64,000 nucleotides of DNA from Streptomyces hoynatensis (GCF_003626535.1 NZ_RBAL01000013.1:62001-126000); one strand, 5' to 3'. Shown: positions 8,569-17,292, numbered from the stretch's first letter. Translations and numbers: made by a program. Notes: generated from the sequence alone by a model not told the origin.

Positions 8569-9315
8569 ATGAACCGGACACGACTCATCCCCGCTTCCTC
8601 CGCGGCGGCCCTGGCCCTGCTCGCCGCCGGGGCGGCCGCCACCCCCGCCGCCGCCGAGGACGGCGCGGCCTACGCCACCGTCGGCGCGAACTGGCGCACC
8701 CAGTCGATCTCCTACGTGGCCGCGGCCGGCCAGGAGAACGACCTCTACGCCACCTCCCTGGGCCCGGGCACCGAGGGCCGGCGCATCGGCTTCAACGACG
8801 AGGTGCCGATCCTGCCGGGGGACCACTGCACCTACCTCGACCCGAACGACGACACCTTCGTGGTGTGCGAACTGCCCACGGACAGCAGCAGACCCGACGA
8901 CATACGCATCCAGCTCGGCGACGGCGACGACGGCATGTTCACCAACGACCCGGGGGTCACCGAGGTGCACGGCGGGGCGGGCGACGACGAGTTGCACGCC
9001 CACACCGCCCGCGTGGTGACCGGGGACGCGGGCGACGACATGCTGATGGGCAGCCGCTACCTGTTCGGCGGCGCCGGCATGGACCACCTGATGGGCAGCA
9101 TCGCCGACGAGATCCTCAGCGGCGGGCGCGGCGACGACATGATCGAGGGCAACGAGGGCAACGACGTCGCCGACGGCGGCGCCGGGAACGACGAGATCAG
9201 CGGCGGCGACGGCAACGACGTCCTCTACGGCGGCTTCGGCGACGACATGCTCTCGGGCGATGCCGGCCGCGACCTCGTGCTCGGCGGCCCCGGGCACGAC
9301 GAGGTGACCGGCTGA
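8569..9315 (+). CDS. Secreted RTX-repeat (hemolysin-type) calcium-binding protein
   Basis: 248 residues. The start has a Sec signal peptide: positive MNRTR, a hydrophobic Ala/Leu core, and a likely cut after ATPAAA. The C-terminal half contains about eight glycine/aspartate nonapeptides of the GGxGxDxux type (GGAGNDEIS, GGDGNDVLY, GGFGDDMLS, GGPGHDEVT), which fold as a parallel beta-roll on Ca2+. The ATG at 8569 is chosen over a GTG at 8554 because GAGGTGAGGA is the ribosome-binding site. No catalytic domain is visible in the first 110 residues. It is a single gene followed by a strong terminator. The role (adhesion, surface layer or matrix) is unknown. Confidence 0.85.
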   Translation: MNRTRLIPASSAAALALLAAGAAATPAAAEDGAAYATVGANWRTQSISYVAAAGQENDLYATSLGPGTEGRRIGFNDEVPILPGDHCTYLDPNDDTFVVCELPTDSSRPDDIRIQLGDGDDGMFTNDPGVTEVHGGAGDDELHAHTARVVTGDAGDDMLMGSRYLFGGAGMDHLMGSIADEILSGGRGDDMIEGNEGNDVADGGAGNDEISGGDGNDVLYGGFGDDMLSGDAGRDLVLGGPGHDEVTG

Positions 9316-9364
9316 GGCGGCGGGCGCGCCGCCCGGGACCGCCCGGACGGCACGGCCCCCGGCA

Positions 9365-9413
9365 CCCACGCGCCCGCGGGCGGCCCGAGCCGCGCCGCCC
9401 GCGGGCGCGTGGG
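9365..9413. terminator. 20-bp perfect stem-loop, bidirectional terminator
   Basis: CCCACGCGCCCGCGGGCGGC at 9365-9384 pairs perfectly with 9394-9413 around a 9-nt loop. It lies between the converging RTX gene and the phosphotriesterase-family gene. There is no T-run on either side, as is common for actinobacterial terminators. Confidence 0.85.
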
Positions 9414-9490
9414 CCGGGATCGAGGCCCTGGCCACCGTCCCGCCCGGGTGGCCCCGCCCCGCCCGCGGCCGGCCGGTGCCGCGCGGCGGC

Positions 9491-10480
9491 TCAGCCTCCC
9501 GCCTCCCCGCCCGGCTCCCGCGGCGGGTGCCCACTCAGCCAGGCGGCCGGGTTGCGGGAGGTGACGGCCCGGGTCAGGTCCTCGCCCCCGGCCGCGCGCA
9601 GCCGGGGCAGGAAGCGCTCCCCGAGGTAGGCGAGGCCGGGCATGCCGCCGTAGGCCGTGTACCTGCTGCGGCGCGCGACGTCGCCGCCGAGCAGCAGGCG
9701 GTCGGCGCGGCCCGCGGCGGCCACGGCGAGGAGGCAGCCGAGGACGGTGGAATCCGGCCAGGACCGGTGGCGGGCGAGGCCGTCGTAGCCCAGGTAGGCG
9801 CCGGTGGCGGCGAGTTCGGCGTGCAGCCCCGGGTCGGGGTTGCGGTCCACGTGGGCCAGGGCGACGCGCCGGGCGGGCACGCCGTGCCCGGCGAGCAGCG
9901 CGAGGACCTCGAAGGCGGCGCTGCCGTGTTCCAGGTGCACCATGACGGCGGCCCCGGTGCGGCGGTGGGCCTCCCCCACCGCCTCCAGCACCCGCCGTTC
10001 GAAGGGGCCGATCGACCAGTAGCCGAGGCCGGCCTTCAGCACCCCGGCCAGGACCGGCTCGCCGCCCGGGGTCCGGGCCAGGGGTTCCGGGGTGGGCGCG
10101 TCGCGCACGGGCAGTCCGCGGGTCAGCTCGGCCGTGAACCTCGCGGCGAGGGCGGCGGCGTCCAGGGCGGTGAGCCAGTGGCCCTCGCCGTAGTGGGCGT
10201 GGCGGTGGGCCCCCGTGGTGGCGACGACGGTGAGGCCGGTGCGCGCGCTGATGCGGGCGAGGGCCGCGGGGCGGCGCCCGAGCCCGACGGGGGTGGCGTC
10301 CACCATCGCCGTGACGCCCGAGGCGCGGAGCAGCGCGGCCTCCGCCTCGCTCGCCGCCTCGTCGTCCAGGTCCTCGCCCGGCAGCAACGGGCTGCGCTGG
10401 AAGAGGTGTTCGTGGTAATCCCAGACGGCGGACGGGTCGCGGGGCCGGTCGCCGAGGACGGTGCGGACGCGGCCGGTCAT
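9491..10480 (-). CDS. Phosphotriesterase-family metal-dependent hydrolase (probable sugar lactonase)
   Basis: 329 residues in the amidohydrolase superfamily. All binuclear-metal ligands expected for the PTE family can be seen: HEH in WDYHEHLF near the start, the bridging Lys in LAGVLKAGLG, His in VMVHLEHGS, His in ALAHVDRNPD and Asp in LLLGGDVARRS. Several bacterial members open sugar or sugar-phosphate lactones rather than phosphotriesters, and its position in a sugar operon favours that role (inference). It is the last gene of the leftward operon, and its start overlaps the dehydrogenase stop as ATGA at 10477-10480. Confidence 0.85.
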   Translation of the reverse strand: MTGRVRTVLGDRPRDPSAVWDYHEHLFQRSPLLPGEDLDDEAASEAEAALLRASGVTAMVDATPVGLGRRPAALARISARTGLTVVATTGAHRHAHYGEGHWLTALDAAALAARFTAELTRGLPVRDAPTPEPLARTPGGEPVLAGVLKAGLGYWSIGPFERRVLEAVGEAHRRTGAAVMVHLEHGSAAFEVLALLAGHGVPARRVALAHVDRNPDPGLHAELAATGAYLGYDGLARHRSWPDSTVLGCLLAVAAAGRADRLLLGGDVARRSRYTAYGGMPGLAYLGERFLPRLRAAGGEDLTRAVTSRNPAAWLSGHPPREPGGEAGG

Positions 10481-11619
10481 CCGGGCCGGTCCGCGACGAG
10501 GTGGGCCGGGGTGCGTCCGGCGAGGACGGCCAGCACGCTGTCCACCGCGGCGGCGCCCATCCGGTCCACGGCCTCCACGGTCTGGGCGGCGACGTGCGGG
10601 GTGAGGATCACGCGGTCGCGCAGGTCCTCGGCGAGCAGCGGCCCGCCCGCGCCGCCGTGCTCGGCGTGGAGGGTGTCGGCGGCGTAGGCGGCGAGCCGCC
10701 CGGCGCGCAGCGCCTCGGCGAGGGCCGCCTCGTCCACCAGGTCGCCCCGTGCGGTGTTGACGAGGATCAGCGGGGAGGCGGCCGTGGCCAGCCAGGAGGC
10801 CGTGACCAGGGTGCGGCCGCCGGGGGCGTGCAGGGTGACGATGTCGCAGCGGCGGGGCAGTTCGGCGAAGGGCACGGGGGTGACGCCGAGTTCGCGCAGG
10901 GCGGGCTCGCCGAGCAGCGGGTCGTGGCCGAGGACGCGGCAGCCGAAGCCGGTCAGCCTGGCGGTGACCTCGCGGCCGACGCGGCCCAGGCCGACGACGC
11001 CGACGGTGGCGCCGGCCAGCTCGCGGGAGCGCCAGGGGCGCCAGTCCCCCTCCCTGATCCGCCGGTTGCCCAGGGCCACGCCGCGGACGGCGGCCAGCAG
11101 CAGGGCGAGGGTGTGGTCGGCCACGGCGCGGGTGTTGGCGCCCGGGGTGTTCGTGACGAGGATGCCGAGGCGGGCGGCGGCGGCCCGGTCCACGGCGTCC
11201 ACGCCCACGCCGTAGCGCGCGACGATCCGCAGCCTCGGGGCCGCGGCGAGGTGGGCCGCGGTGACGGGTCCCGTCCCGGCGATCCAGGCGACGGCCTCCC
11301 GCAGCGGCCCGGCCAGTTCGGCCGGGTCGTGGGAGGGCGCGCCGCGCACCACGCGGCAACCGGCCTCGCGCAGGCGGCGGTTCAGGTCGAGGGCGCCGGA
11401 GGAGAAGGAGCGCGAGGTGACCAGCACCAGGGGCCCCGGGCCTGCCTCGGCGAAACCGCCGGGGCCGTCGGGGAGTTCGGGAACGTCGGGGAGTTCGGGA
11501 ACGTCGGGGCCTTCGGGAACGTCGGGGGCACGGGGGTCTTCGGGAACGTCGGGCGCGTGCGGGCCCCGGGCGGCCCTGGGCGTTTCCGGGACGGGTGCGG
11601 TGGGGTCGGCGGCGGTCAT
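10477..11619 (-). CDS. D-isomer-specific 2-hydroxyacid dehydrogenase
   Basis: 380 residues. The NAD-binding motif GVVGLGRVGREV and the catalytic segments NTARGDLVDEAAL (Arg) and ILTPHVAAQT (His) identify the SerA/GyaR family, which interconverts 2-hydroxy and 2-oxo acids. The conserved fold starts near residue 63 (PLVLVTSRSF). The preceding 60 residues are a degenerate PDVPE-type repeat coded by short tandem DNA repeats; the true start could be internal. It lies 2 nt downstream of the SDR and is coupled to the PTE gene. It may reduce or oxidise a sugar-acid intermediate. Confidence 0.88.
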   Translation of the reverse strand: MTAADPTAPVPETPRAARGPHAPDVPEDPRAPDVPEGPDVPELPDVPELPDGPGGFAEAGPGPLVLVTSRSFSSGALDLNRRLREAGCRVVRGAPSHDPAELAGPLREAVAWIAGTGPVTAAHLAAAPRLRIVARYGVGVDAVDRAAAARLGILVTNTPGANTRAVADHTLALLLAAVRGVALGNRRIREGDWRPWRSRELAGATVGVVGLGRVGREVTARLTGFGCRVLGHDPLLGEPALRELGVTPVPFAELPRRCDIVTLHAPGGRTLVTASWLATAASPLILVNTARGDLVDEAALAEALRAGRLAAYAADTLHAEHGGAGGPLLAEDLRDRVILTPHVAAQTVEAVDRMGAAAVDSVLAVLAGRTPAHLVADRPG

Positions 11620-11621
11620 GC

Positions 11622-12347
11622 TCAGGCGTCCTGCGCGGTGGGGGCGAGGACGGCCTGCCGCAGGCTGAGGTGCTGGGGCAGCCGGTAGGCGTGCAGCATG
11701 GCGGCGGCGATGTCCTCGGGGGCGAGGCCGCCGCCGATGCTCCGCTTGTAGTCCAGGTAGCCGTCGAGGACCGCGCCCGGGCCGGTGCTCCCGAGGAGTT
11801 CGGTGTCGACCATGCCGGGGGAGATCAGCAGGACGCGGACGTCGTAGGGCGCCATCTCGCGGCGCAGCCCCTCGGTCATCGCGTGCAGGGCGAACTTGGT
11901 GCCGCAGTAGACGGTGTGGTCGCCGTAGAGGGTGGCGCCCGCGATGGAGCCGATGTTCATCACGGTGCCGCCGCGGCGGGCCCGCATCGCCGGGAGCACC
12001 AGCCGGGCCAGCTGGATCGGGGCGACGCAGTTGACGTCGAACATCCGCTGCACGTGCGCGGCCGGCAGTTCCTCGACGGGGGCCAGGGACATCAGCCCGG
12101 CGTTGTTGATCAGCAGGTCGGTGGGGCCGAACTCTTCCTCTGCGGCGGCAAGGTGGGCCGCGACGGCCGCCGTGTCCGTGACGTCGACGGCGGCGGTCCT
12201 GGCGCGGGGCAGGCCGAGCGCGGCCAGCCGGTCCGCGCGGCGGGCCAGCAGGAGCAGCGGGTGTCCTGCGGCGGAGAAGGCCCGGGCGGCGGCGGCGCCG
12301 ATGCCCGAGCTGGCCCCGGTGATGACGACGAGGGCGCGGTCTGTCAT
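11622..12347 (-). CDS. Short-chain dehydrogenase/reductase (classical SDR)
   Basis: 241 residues with all classical SDR hallmarks: cofactor motif TGASSGIG at residue 10, NNAG in LLINNAGLMSL, a catalytic Ser in MNIGSIAG and the YCGTK catalytic Tyr-Lys pair. The Arg-rich LLARRADRLAAL after the second strand suggests NADP(H). It probably oxidises a sugar or polyol within this catabolic operon. It is separated from the upstream FGGY kinase by 154 nt that include a GC-rich hairpin, so its transcript level may differ from the first half of the operon. Confidence 0.88.
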   Translation of the reverse strand: MTDRALVVITGASSGIGAAAARAFSAAGHPLLLLARRADRLAALGLPRARTAAVDVTDTAAVAAHLAAAEEEFGPTDLLINNAGLMSLAPVEELPAAHVQRMFDVNCVAPIQLARLVLPAMRARRGGTVMNIGSIAGATLYGDHTVYCGTKFALHAMTEGLRREMAPYDVRVLLISPGMVDTELLGSTGPGAVLDGYLDYKRSIGGGLAPEDIAAAMLHAYRLPQHLSLRQAVLAPTAQDA

Positions 12348-12427
12348 GTCCTTCGGTCCTGTTCTGGTGTGCGGGGGCGTTCCCCGGGCGCGCCGGGCGC
12401 CGGGCGCCCCGGGGGCGTGCGGGGGCG

Positions 12428-12448
12428 GGCTCGCGCGGCGCGCGAGCC
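12428..12448. terminator. Intra-operon hairpin between kinase and SDR genes
   Basis: GGCTCGCGC pairs with GCGCGAGCC around a 3-nt loop, in the only long gap (154 nt) of an otherwise tightly overlapping operon. It could attenuate transcription into the last three genes or mark an RNA processing point. Confidence 0.5.
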
Positions 12449-12501
12449 GGTGTGGGGGTGCGGGCGGCGGGGTGCGCCGGGCGCGTGCGGGCGGCTGCCG
12501 G

Positions 12502-14073
12502 TCAGGGCCCGGTGGTTCCCGGGTCGGAGTCCCGCTCCGCGGCCAGGGCGGCGTGGGCGGCGAGCGCCGCCTCGAAGCGGCGGCGGCCCGTCGCGTAGGC
12601 CGCCGCGGCGGCGGGCTCGGGCAGGTGGCGGCCGGTCACCGCGTGCGCCGCGTCGGCCGGGGCGAAGTCGCGCCAGGCCCCGATGCCGACGAAGCCGATG
12701 GCGGCCGTGCCCAGCGCGGCGGCCTGCCGCTCCACGCCGGTGCGGAGCAGGGGAACGCCGAGGACGTCGGCGTAGATCCGGTTCCACAGCGGGTGGCGGC
12801 TGCCGCCGCCGGTGATCAGAAGCTCCTCCTCGCAGGGGGTGAGCCGGCGCATCTCGTCGAGGCTGCGGCGCAGCGCGTAGGCGACGCCCTCCAGGCCCGC
12901 GCGGGCCACGTCGGCGCGGCCGTGGGCCAGGTCGAGCCCGCACAGCACGCCGCGGGCCGCGGGCCCGCCCTCCAGCGGGGTGCCGCCGCTGAGCATCGGC
13001 AGCATCAGCACGCCGCGGGCCAGGGCGGGGGCGGTGCCGGCCTCGTCGACGAAGGCGCCGACGGACATGCCCGGCGCGATCAGGTCCCGCAGCCACTCGA
13101 TGCTGCTGCCCGAGGAGAAGGTGGACAGGGCGCTGACGAACAGTCCCGGCACCGCGTGCGCGAACACGTAGGGGCGGCTGGCGAAGTCGAGGACGGGCGC
13201 GGCGGTGGTGACGGTGATCCAGCTGGAGGAGCCGAGCGCGGCGAAGATCCGGCCCGGGGCGGTGCCGCGGGAGCCCAGGGCCATGCAGGCGTTGTCCACG
13301 GCCCCGGCGAGCACCGGGGTTCCCGCGGTCAGGCCGAGCGCGTCCGCCGCCTCCCTGGTGAGCGTGCCGACGACGTCGGTGGCCTCGCGGAGCGGCGGCA
13401 GCAGGGCGGGGTCGAGCCCGCCCGCGGCCAGGAGTTCGGGGTCGAAGCCGCGGGCGGTCAGGTCGTAGGCGCCGCTGCCCGAGGCGTAGGTGTGGTCGGT
13501 GGCGAGTTCCCCGGTGAGGCGGAGGTTGATCCAGTCCTTGCAGCCGGTGACCACGCGGGCGCGGGCCCAGCTCTCCGGGCGGTGGGCCCGGTACCAGGCG
13601 GCCTTGAACAGCGGGTAGAGCGCCGGGGGGAAGCCGTTGCCGGTGCGCTCGTACCAGTCGCGTTCCGGGAAGCGGGCGAAGAACGCGGCGGCCTCGGCCC
13701 CGGCGCGGGCGTCCGACCAGATCGGCGTGACCGGCTCCACGGGCTCGCCGTGCCGGTCGAGCAGCAGCGTGCCGAGGCTGTGGCCCGAGAGGGAGACGCC
13801 GTCCACGCCCGTCCCCGCGGGGCGGCGGGCGGTGACCTCGCGGGCCGCGGTGACGACGGCCCGCCACCAGTCCGCGGGGCGTTGCTCGTTGCGCCCCGCG
13901 GCGGGGTGGTGGGTGGGGTACTCGGCGACGGCCTCGGCCAGGCAGGCGCCCTGGGCGGTCCACAGCGAGGCCTTGCAGCCGCCGGTGCCCAGGTCGAGCG
14001 CCAGCACGGTGGCCGCGCCCGTGCCCGTGGCTCTGCCCGTGCCGGCGGGGGTGCCGGTGGGGGTGCCGGTCAT
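12502..14073 (-). CDS. FGGY-family carbohydrate kinase
   Basis: 523 residues with the two actin-like FGGY domains. The N-terminal phosphate-binding LDLGTGGCKASLW, the DGVSLSGHSLG segment, ALGSSSWITV and the adenosine-binding LLITGGGSRHPLWNRIYADV agree with xylulose/ribulose/AI-2-type kinases. It would phosphorylate a sugar, ketose or sugar acid at the expense of ATP in the cytoplasm; the substrate is not readable. The first 18 residues are a Thr/Gly repeat. Its ATG overlaps the stop of the upstream RpiR gene (ATGA at 14070-14073), so the two are translationally coupled. Confidence 0.9.
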   Translation of the reverse strand: MTGTPTGTPAGTGRATGTGAATVLALDLGTGGCKASLWTAQGACLAEAVAEYPTHHPAAGRNEQRPADWWRAVVTAAREVTARRPAGTGVDGVSLSGHSLGTLLLDRHGEPVEPVTPIWSDARAGAEAAAFFARFPERDWYERTGNGFPPALYPLFKAAWYRAHRPESWARARVVTGCKDWINLRLTGELATDHTYASGSGAYDLTARGFDPELLAAGGLDPALLPPLREATDVVGTLTREAADALGLTAGTPVLAGAVDNACMALGSRGTAPGRIFAALGSSSWITVTTAAPVLDFASRPYVFAHAVPGLFVSALSTFSSGSSIEWLRDLIAPGMSVGAFVDEAGTAPALARGVLMLPMLSGGTPLEGGPAARGVLCGLDLAHGRADVARAGLEGVAYALRRSLDEMRRLTPCEEELLITGGGSRHPLWNRIYADVLGVPLLRTGVERQAAALGTAAIGFVGIGAWRDFAPADAAHAVTGRHLPEPAAAAAYATGRRRFEAALAAHAALAAERDSDPGTTGP

Positions 14074-14978
14074 GGCTGGCCTCCCGGGGAGCGGATGTCG
14101 CCGCCGGCCTCGTGGCGCATGACGGCCAGCTGGCTCTTCATCCGGCGCACCCGCTCGCGGTGTTCCGAGCTGCGGCGCAGGGCGACGCCGGTGGCGAGGA
14201 TGTCGATGACGACCAGGCCGGCGAGGCGGCTGGTGCTGGGCGTGTAGACGTCGGTGTCCTCGAAGGTGACGGCCTTCAGGGTGATGTCGGCGAGTTCGGA
14301 GAGGGGGCCCTCGTTGCCGACGAGGGCGATCACCTTCGCGCCGTTCTTGCGGGCGGCGCGGGCGACGGTGAGGGTCTCCGCGGTGTGCCCGGTGTTGGAG
14401 ACGGCGAAGGTGACCGCGCCCGGGCGGCTCATCGAGGCGGCGATGAACTGCTGGTGGAAGTCGGCCGGCGCGTCGCAGGGCACCCCGAACAGGGGGAACT
14501 TCTGCTGCGCGTCCTGGGCGATGATGCCGCTGGCGCCCAGCCCGGCGAACAGGATGCTCTCGGCCTCGAACAGGGCCTGGATGGCCCGCTCGACGGCCTC
14601 CGGGTCGAGGTTGCGGCGGGCGCGGTCCAGGCTGGTGATGGTGTGGTCGAAGATCTTGCCGGCGAGGTCCGCGCTGTCGTCGTCGGCGGCGATCGCCGAG
14701 TGGGTGACGGGCAGGCCGAGCGCGACGGTCTGGGCCAGCTGGATGCGGAAGTCCTGGAAGCTGCGGCAGCCGACGGAGGAGCAGAACCGCATCACGGTGG
14801 GCTCGCTGACGCCCGCCACCTGGGCGTACTCGGCCATGGTGAGCTGCATCGCGCGGGCCGGGTCGAGCAGCACGGCCTCGCCGACCTTGCGCTCGGAGCG
14901 GCGCAGGGTGGGCATGGCGCGCGTGATGCGCTCCAGCAGCGTCTCGGTGGTGCGGGGGGTGCTCTCGGTCTCGGTCAT
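14070..14978 (-). CDS. RpiR/MurR/HexR-family transcriptional regulator (HTH_6 + SIS domain)
   Basis: 302 residues. The N-terminal HTH_6 domain includes LTMAEYAQVAGVSEPTVMRF followed by CRSFQDFRIQLAQ, both hallmarks of RpiR regulators. Residues 120-260 form a SIS sugar-phosphate isomerase-like domain (FAGLGASGIIAQDAQQKFPL; AVSNTGHTAETLTVA). These proteins sense phosphorylated sugars or sugar acids. It is the only regulator in the carbohydrate locus and is embedded in the catabolic operon with 4-nt overlaps on both sides. Palindromes close to the known HexR-type consensus precede this operon and the importer and hydrolase genes, so it is the likely local regulator, possibly autoregulated. Confidence 0.92.
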   Translation of the reverse strand: MTETESTPRTTETLLERITRAMPTLRRSERKVGEAVLLDPARAMQLTMAEYAQVAGVSEPTVMRFCSSVGCRSFQDFRIQLAQTVALGLPVTHSAIAADDDSADLAGKIFDHTITSLDRARRNLDPEAVERAIQALFEAESILFAGLGASGIIAQDAQQKFPLFGVPCDAPADFHQQFIAASMSRPGAVTFAVSNTGHTAETLTVARAARKNGAKVIALVGNEGPLSELADITLKAVTFEDTDVYTPSTSRLAGLVVIDILATGVALRRSSEHRERVRRMKSQLAVMRHEAGGDIRSPGGQP

Positions 14979-15961
14979 CGCGCCGCCTCCTGATTCGTGG
15001 CCTGGCCGGCGAGCACGGACAGCTCCTCGAAACGCGGTCCGGACTCCGGGACATGGACGCGGAAGACCTCGGCGATCACCTGCGTCCAGCCGTGCAAGAA
15101 ATAGACCCAACCGTCGGCGACACGCAACGAGCGGCGAGCGGCCTGGGCGCGGGCCTGATCGAGGAAGACCAGGTCGCCGCGGTAGTTGAGGTCCCAGGCG
15201 AGTCCGCGCTCGGGGAAGGTGGCGGCGGCGGTCAGGGGGGAGCCCGGGGCGTCCTTGCCCAGCCCGGTGGCGTTGACGACGAGGGAGCCGGGCGGCAGGG
15301 CGGCCAGGGCCGCGTCGTTGCGCTCCGCCCCGTCGGCCAGGACCCGGCGCAGCTCGGTGCCGGTCCCGGTCCGCTCGTGCAACGCGCCCAGGTGCGCGAG
15401 CCGTTCGGCGGACCGGTCGGTGACGGTGAGGCGCCGGGGCCGGTCGGCCCCCCGGTCCGGGTGGGTGAGGTACCAGCTGATGGCGACGGTGGCGCCCCCG
15501 GCGCCCAGGCACAGCGCCTCGGCCTCGCCGCCCGCCCAGTGGCCCTCGGGGAGGAGGGCGCGCAGGGCAAGGCCGGAGGAGACCGCGTCCTTGGCGTGGG
15601 CGGTGAGGCGGCCCTCCGGCTTGGAGAGGCAGCTGGCCTCGGCCATCAGCCGGGCGTGCGGGTCGATGTCCTCGAACAGGTCCTGGCAGGCCCGGTACAG
15701 GTTCAGCTTGTGCGTGGTGATCAGCGCGCCGAGGCTGAGCTCGTCGCCCGCGATGAACTCCACGACGCGCCGGTACTCCTCGCGCGTGGCGTCCAGCGGC
15801 AGGTCGATGCCGCGCAGCCTGGCGCCGTCGAGTCCGAGGTGCTCGGCCCAGCGGGGGAAGACCCGCTGGATGGAGGAGCGTCCGGTGCTGACGCCGATGA
15901 AGTAGAGGGTGGGGGCAGCGGCGGGCACCAGGGTCCGCGCGGTGAGGACGGGCAGGGTCAC
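14975..15961 (-). CDS. Shikimate dehydrogenase (AroE)-like oxidoreductase
   Basis: 328 residues. Features of the AroE fold are the substrate-domain ALITTHKLNLY with the catalytic Lys, ALCLGAGGATVAISWYL as the nucleotide-binding loop, and LVVNATGLGKD. At 328 residues it is longer than biosynthetic AroE (about 270) and lacks the typical YxLIG start. It is therefore more likely a catabolic sugar or polyol dehydrogenase that has borrowed this fold. The start is GTG, overlapping the aldolase stop as GTGA (15958-15961), and the end overlaps the RpiR start. Its reaction is unknown. Confidence 0.75.
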   Translation of the reverse strand: MTLPVLTARTLVPAAAPTLYFIGVSTGRSSIQRVFPRWAEHLGLDGARLRGIDLPLDATREEYRRVVEFIAGDELSLGALITTHKLNLYRACQDLFEDIDPHARLMAEASCLSKPEGRLTAHAKDAVSSGLALRALLPEGHWAGGEAEALCLGAGGATVAISWYLTHPDRGADRPRRLTVTDRSAERLAHLGALHERTGTGTELRRVLADGAERNDAALAALPPGSLVVNATGLGKDAPGSPLTAAATFPERGLAWDLNYRGDLVFLDQARAQAARRSLRVADGWVYFLHGWTQVIAEVFRVHVPESGPRFEELSVLAGQATNQEAAR

Positions 15962-16653
15962 GCCGCCGCCTCCCCGGCCGCGGTGACCGCGGCGACGGCG
16001 GCCGTGAGGTTCATGCCGAAGCGCCGCACGCCGAGTTCCTCCATGGTGCGGATGGTCGCCAGGTCCCGGATGCCGCCCGCGGCCTTCAGCAGCGTTCCCT
16101 CGCCGATCTCCGCGCGGATGAGGCGGATGTGGTCCGGGGTGGTGGGGCGCCCCGACCAGCCGGTGCCGGTTTTCAGCCAGGGGACGCCCGCCTCGGCGAC
16201 GCAGTGGGCGGCGGCGCGGATCTCCTCCTCGGTGAGGCGGCCCACCTCGATGATGGCGCGCAGCGGCACGGCCCCGTCCACGAGCCGCCGGACGGCGTCG
16301 AGTTCGCGGCGCACGTAGCCGGTCTCGCCCGACTTGAGCCGGCCGATGGCGATGACGACGTCGAGTTCGCCGACGCCGAGGCCGAGCAGTTCGCGCGCCT
16401 CGGCGAGCTTGGCCGCGGTGGTGGCGCCGCCGGAGGGGAAGCCGACGGGCGCCCCGGCGAGGGTGCCGGAGCCGGCCAGCAGCTCGCGCAACTCCGGGAC
16501 CCAGGAGGGCAGCACGTGGGCGCTGACGAAGCCGTGGGCGCGGGCCGCGGCGGCGAGCCGGTCGATGTCGGGGCGGCCGTGCTCCGCCTGCACGCAGGAG
16601 ATGTCGATGCGCCGGGCGAGAGACCCGGCGGGGGGTCGCGGGGATTCAGTCAT
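15958..16653 (-). CDS. Deoxyribose-phosphate aldolase-like (DeoC/DERA) class I aldolase
   Basis: 231 residues. WLKTGTGW carries the Schiff-base lysine, equivalent to the KTSTG motif of DeoC. ELDVVIAIG and the phosphate-binding LLKAAGGIRDLATI and RFGMNLTA segments fit the family. DeoC cleaves 2-deoxyribose-5-phosphate to glyceraldehyde-3-phosphate and acetaldehyde. Here, beside an FGGY kinase and a cupin isomerase and without nucleoside genes, it may cleave another deoxysugar phosphate (inference). It overlaps the cupin gene by 8 nt and the AroE-like gene by 4 nt. Confidence 0.85.
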   Translation of the reverse strand: MTESPRPPAGSLARRIDISCVQAEHGRPDIDRLAAAARAHGFVSAHVLPSWVPELRELLAGSGTLAGAPVGFPSGGATTAAKLAEARELLGLGVGELDVVIAIGRLKSGETGYVRRELDAVRRLVDGAVPLRAIIEVGRLTEEEIRAAAHCVAEAGVPWLKTGTGWSGRPTTPDHIRLIRAEIGEGTLLKAAGGIRDLATIRTMEELGVRRFGMNLTAAVAAVTAAGEAAA

Positions 16654-17269
16654 GGCGGTATCCGGTGTGGTCGGGGTTGGGCCTGGTGCGCCAGCCGTCG
16701 CCGTCGCGGACCACGAGCTGCCGCATGCCGCCGGCGCGGGCGATCAGCTCGTAGTCCTGCCCGGCGTCCGCGGCGTAGGCGAAGAGGGTGGCGAGGCGGG
16801 TGGTGCCGACGTTGACCGAGCGGTGCACCCAGTGGCCGGGGATGTGCACGGCCTGTCCCGGGCCGATCTCCAGCGCGTGGGACTCCCCCTGCAGGGAGTC
16901 CATGAGGATGACGCCGTGGCCGCTGAGGCCGTAGTAGACCTCGGCCCGGCCGGCGTTGCGGTGCAGGTGCCCGCGGGTGAGGTAGAACTCCTCGCCGATC
17001 GTGCCGGGTTCCATGACGCTCAGGCCCACGGTGAGCGCGCCCTCGCCCTGCTCCGGGGTGCTGCTCTCCACCCAGTAGACGGGCGCGCCCGAGTCGGCGG
17101 CGAGGGCGGCCTCGAAGGCGGCGGTGTCGCGGTAGAGCCCGGCCAGGTCGCCGAGGGTCTTGGTGTACCTGGCGTCGGCGCCGGGCATGGTGCCGTCCTC
17201 CGGGCGGGTTTCGAGCAGCACCGGGGGGACGGGAAGGGATGCGGGGCTCGCGGGCACAGGCTCCTCCAT
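16646..17269 (-). CDS. Cupin-type glucose-6-phosphate isomerase-like protein
   Basis: 207 residues. The sequence matches the archaeal-type cupin phosphoglucose isomerase signature: LTRGHLHRNAGRAEVYYG supplies the His-x-His and Glu metal ligands, and HIPGHWVHRSVNVG the last His of the PPxxxHxxxN-like motif. These enzymes interconvert aldose and ketose phosphates with a bound metal in the cupin barrel. It is the first gene of the leftward catabolic operon, with promoter and operators in the 219-nt divergent gap. The ATG at 17269 has a weak ribosome-binding site; an internal ATG at GTMPGADARY is an alternative start. Confidence 0.82.
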   Translation of the reverse strand: MEEPVPASPASLPVPPVLLETRPEDGTMPGADARYTKTLGDLAGLYRDTAAFEAALAADSGAPVYWVESSTPEQGEGALTVGLSVMEPGTIGEEFYLTRGHLHRNAGRAEVYYGLSGHGVILMDSLQGESHALEIGPGQAVHIPGHWVHRSVNVGTTRLATLFAYAADAGQDYELIARAGGMRQLVVRDGDGWRTRPNPDHTGYRHD

Positions 17270-17292
17270 ACAGAAGCGTTGAGTAGCGGTGA

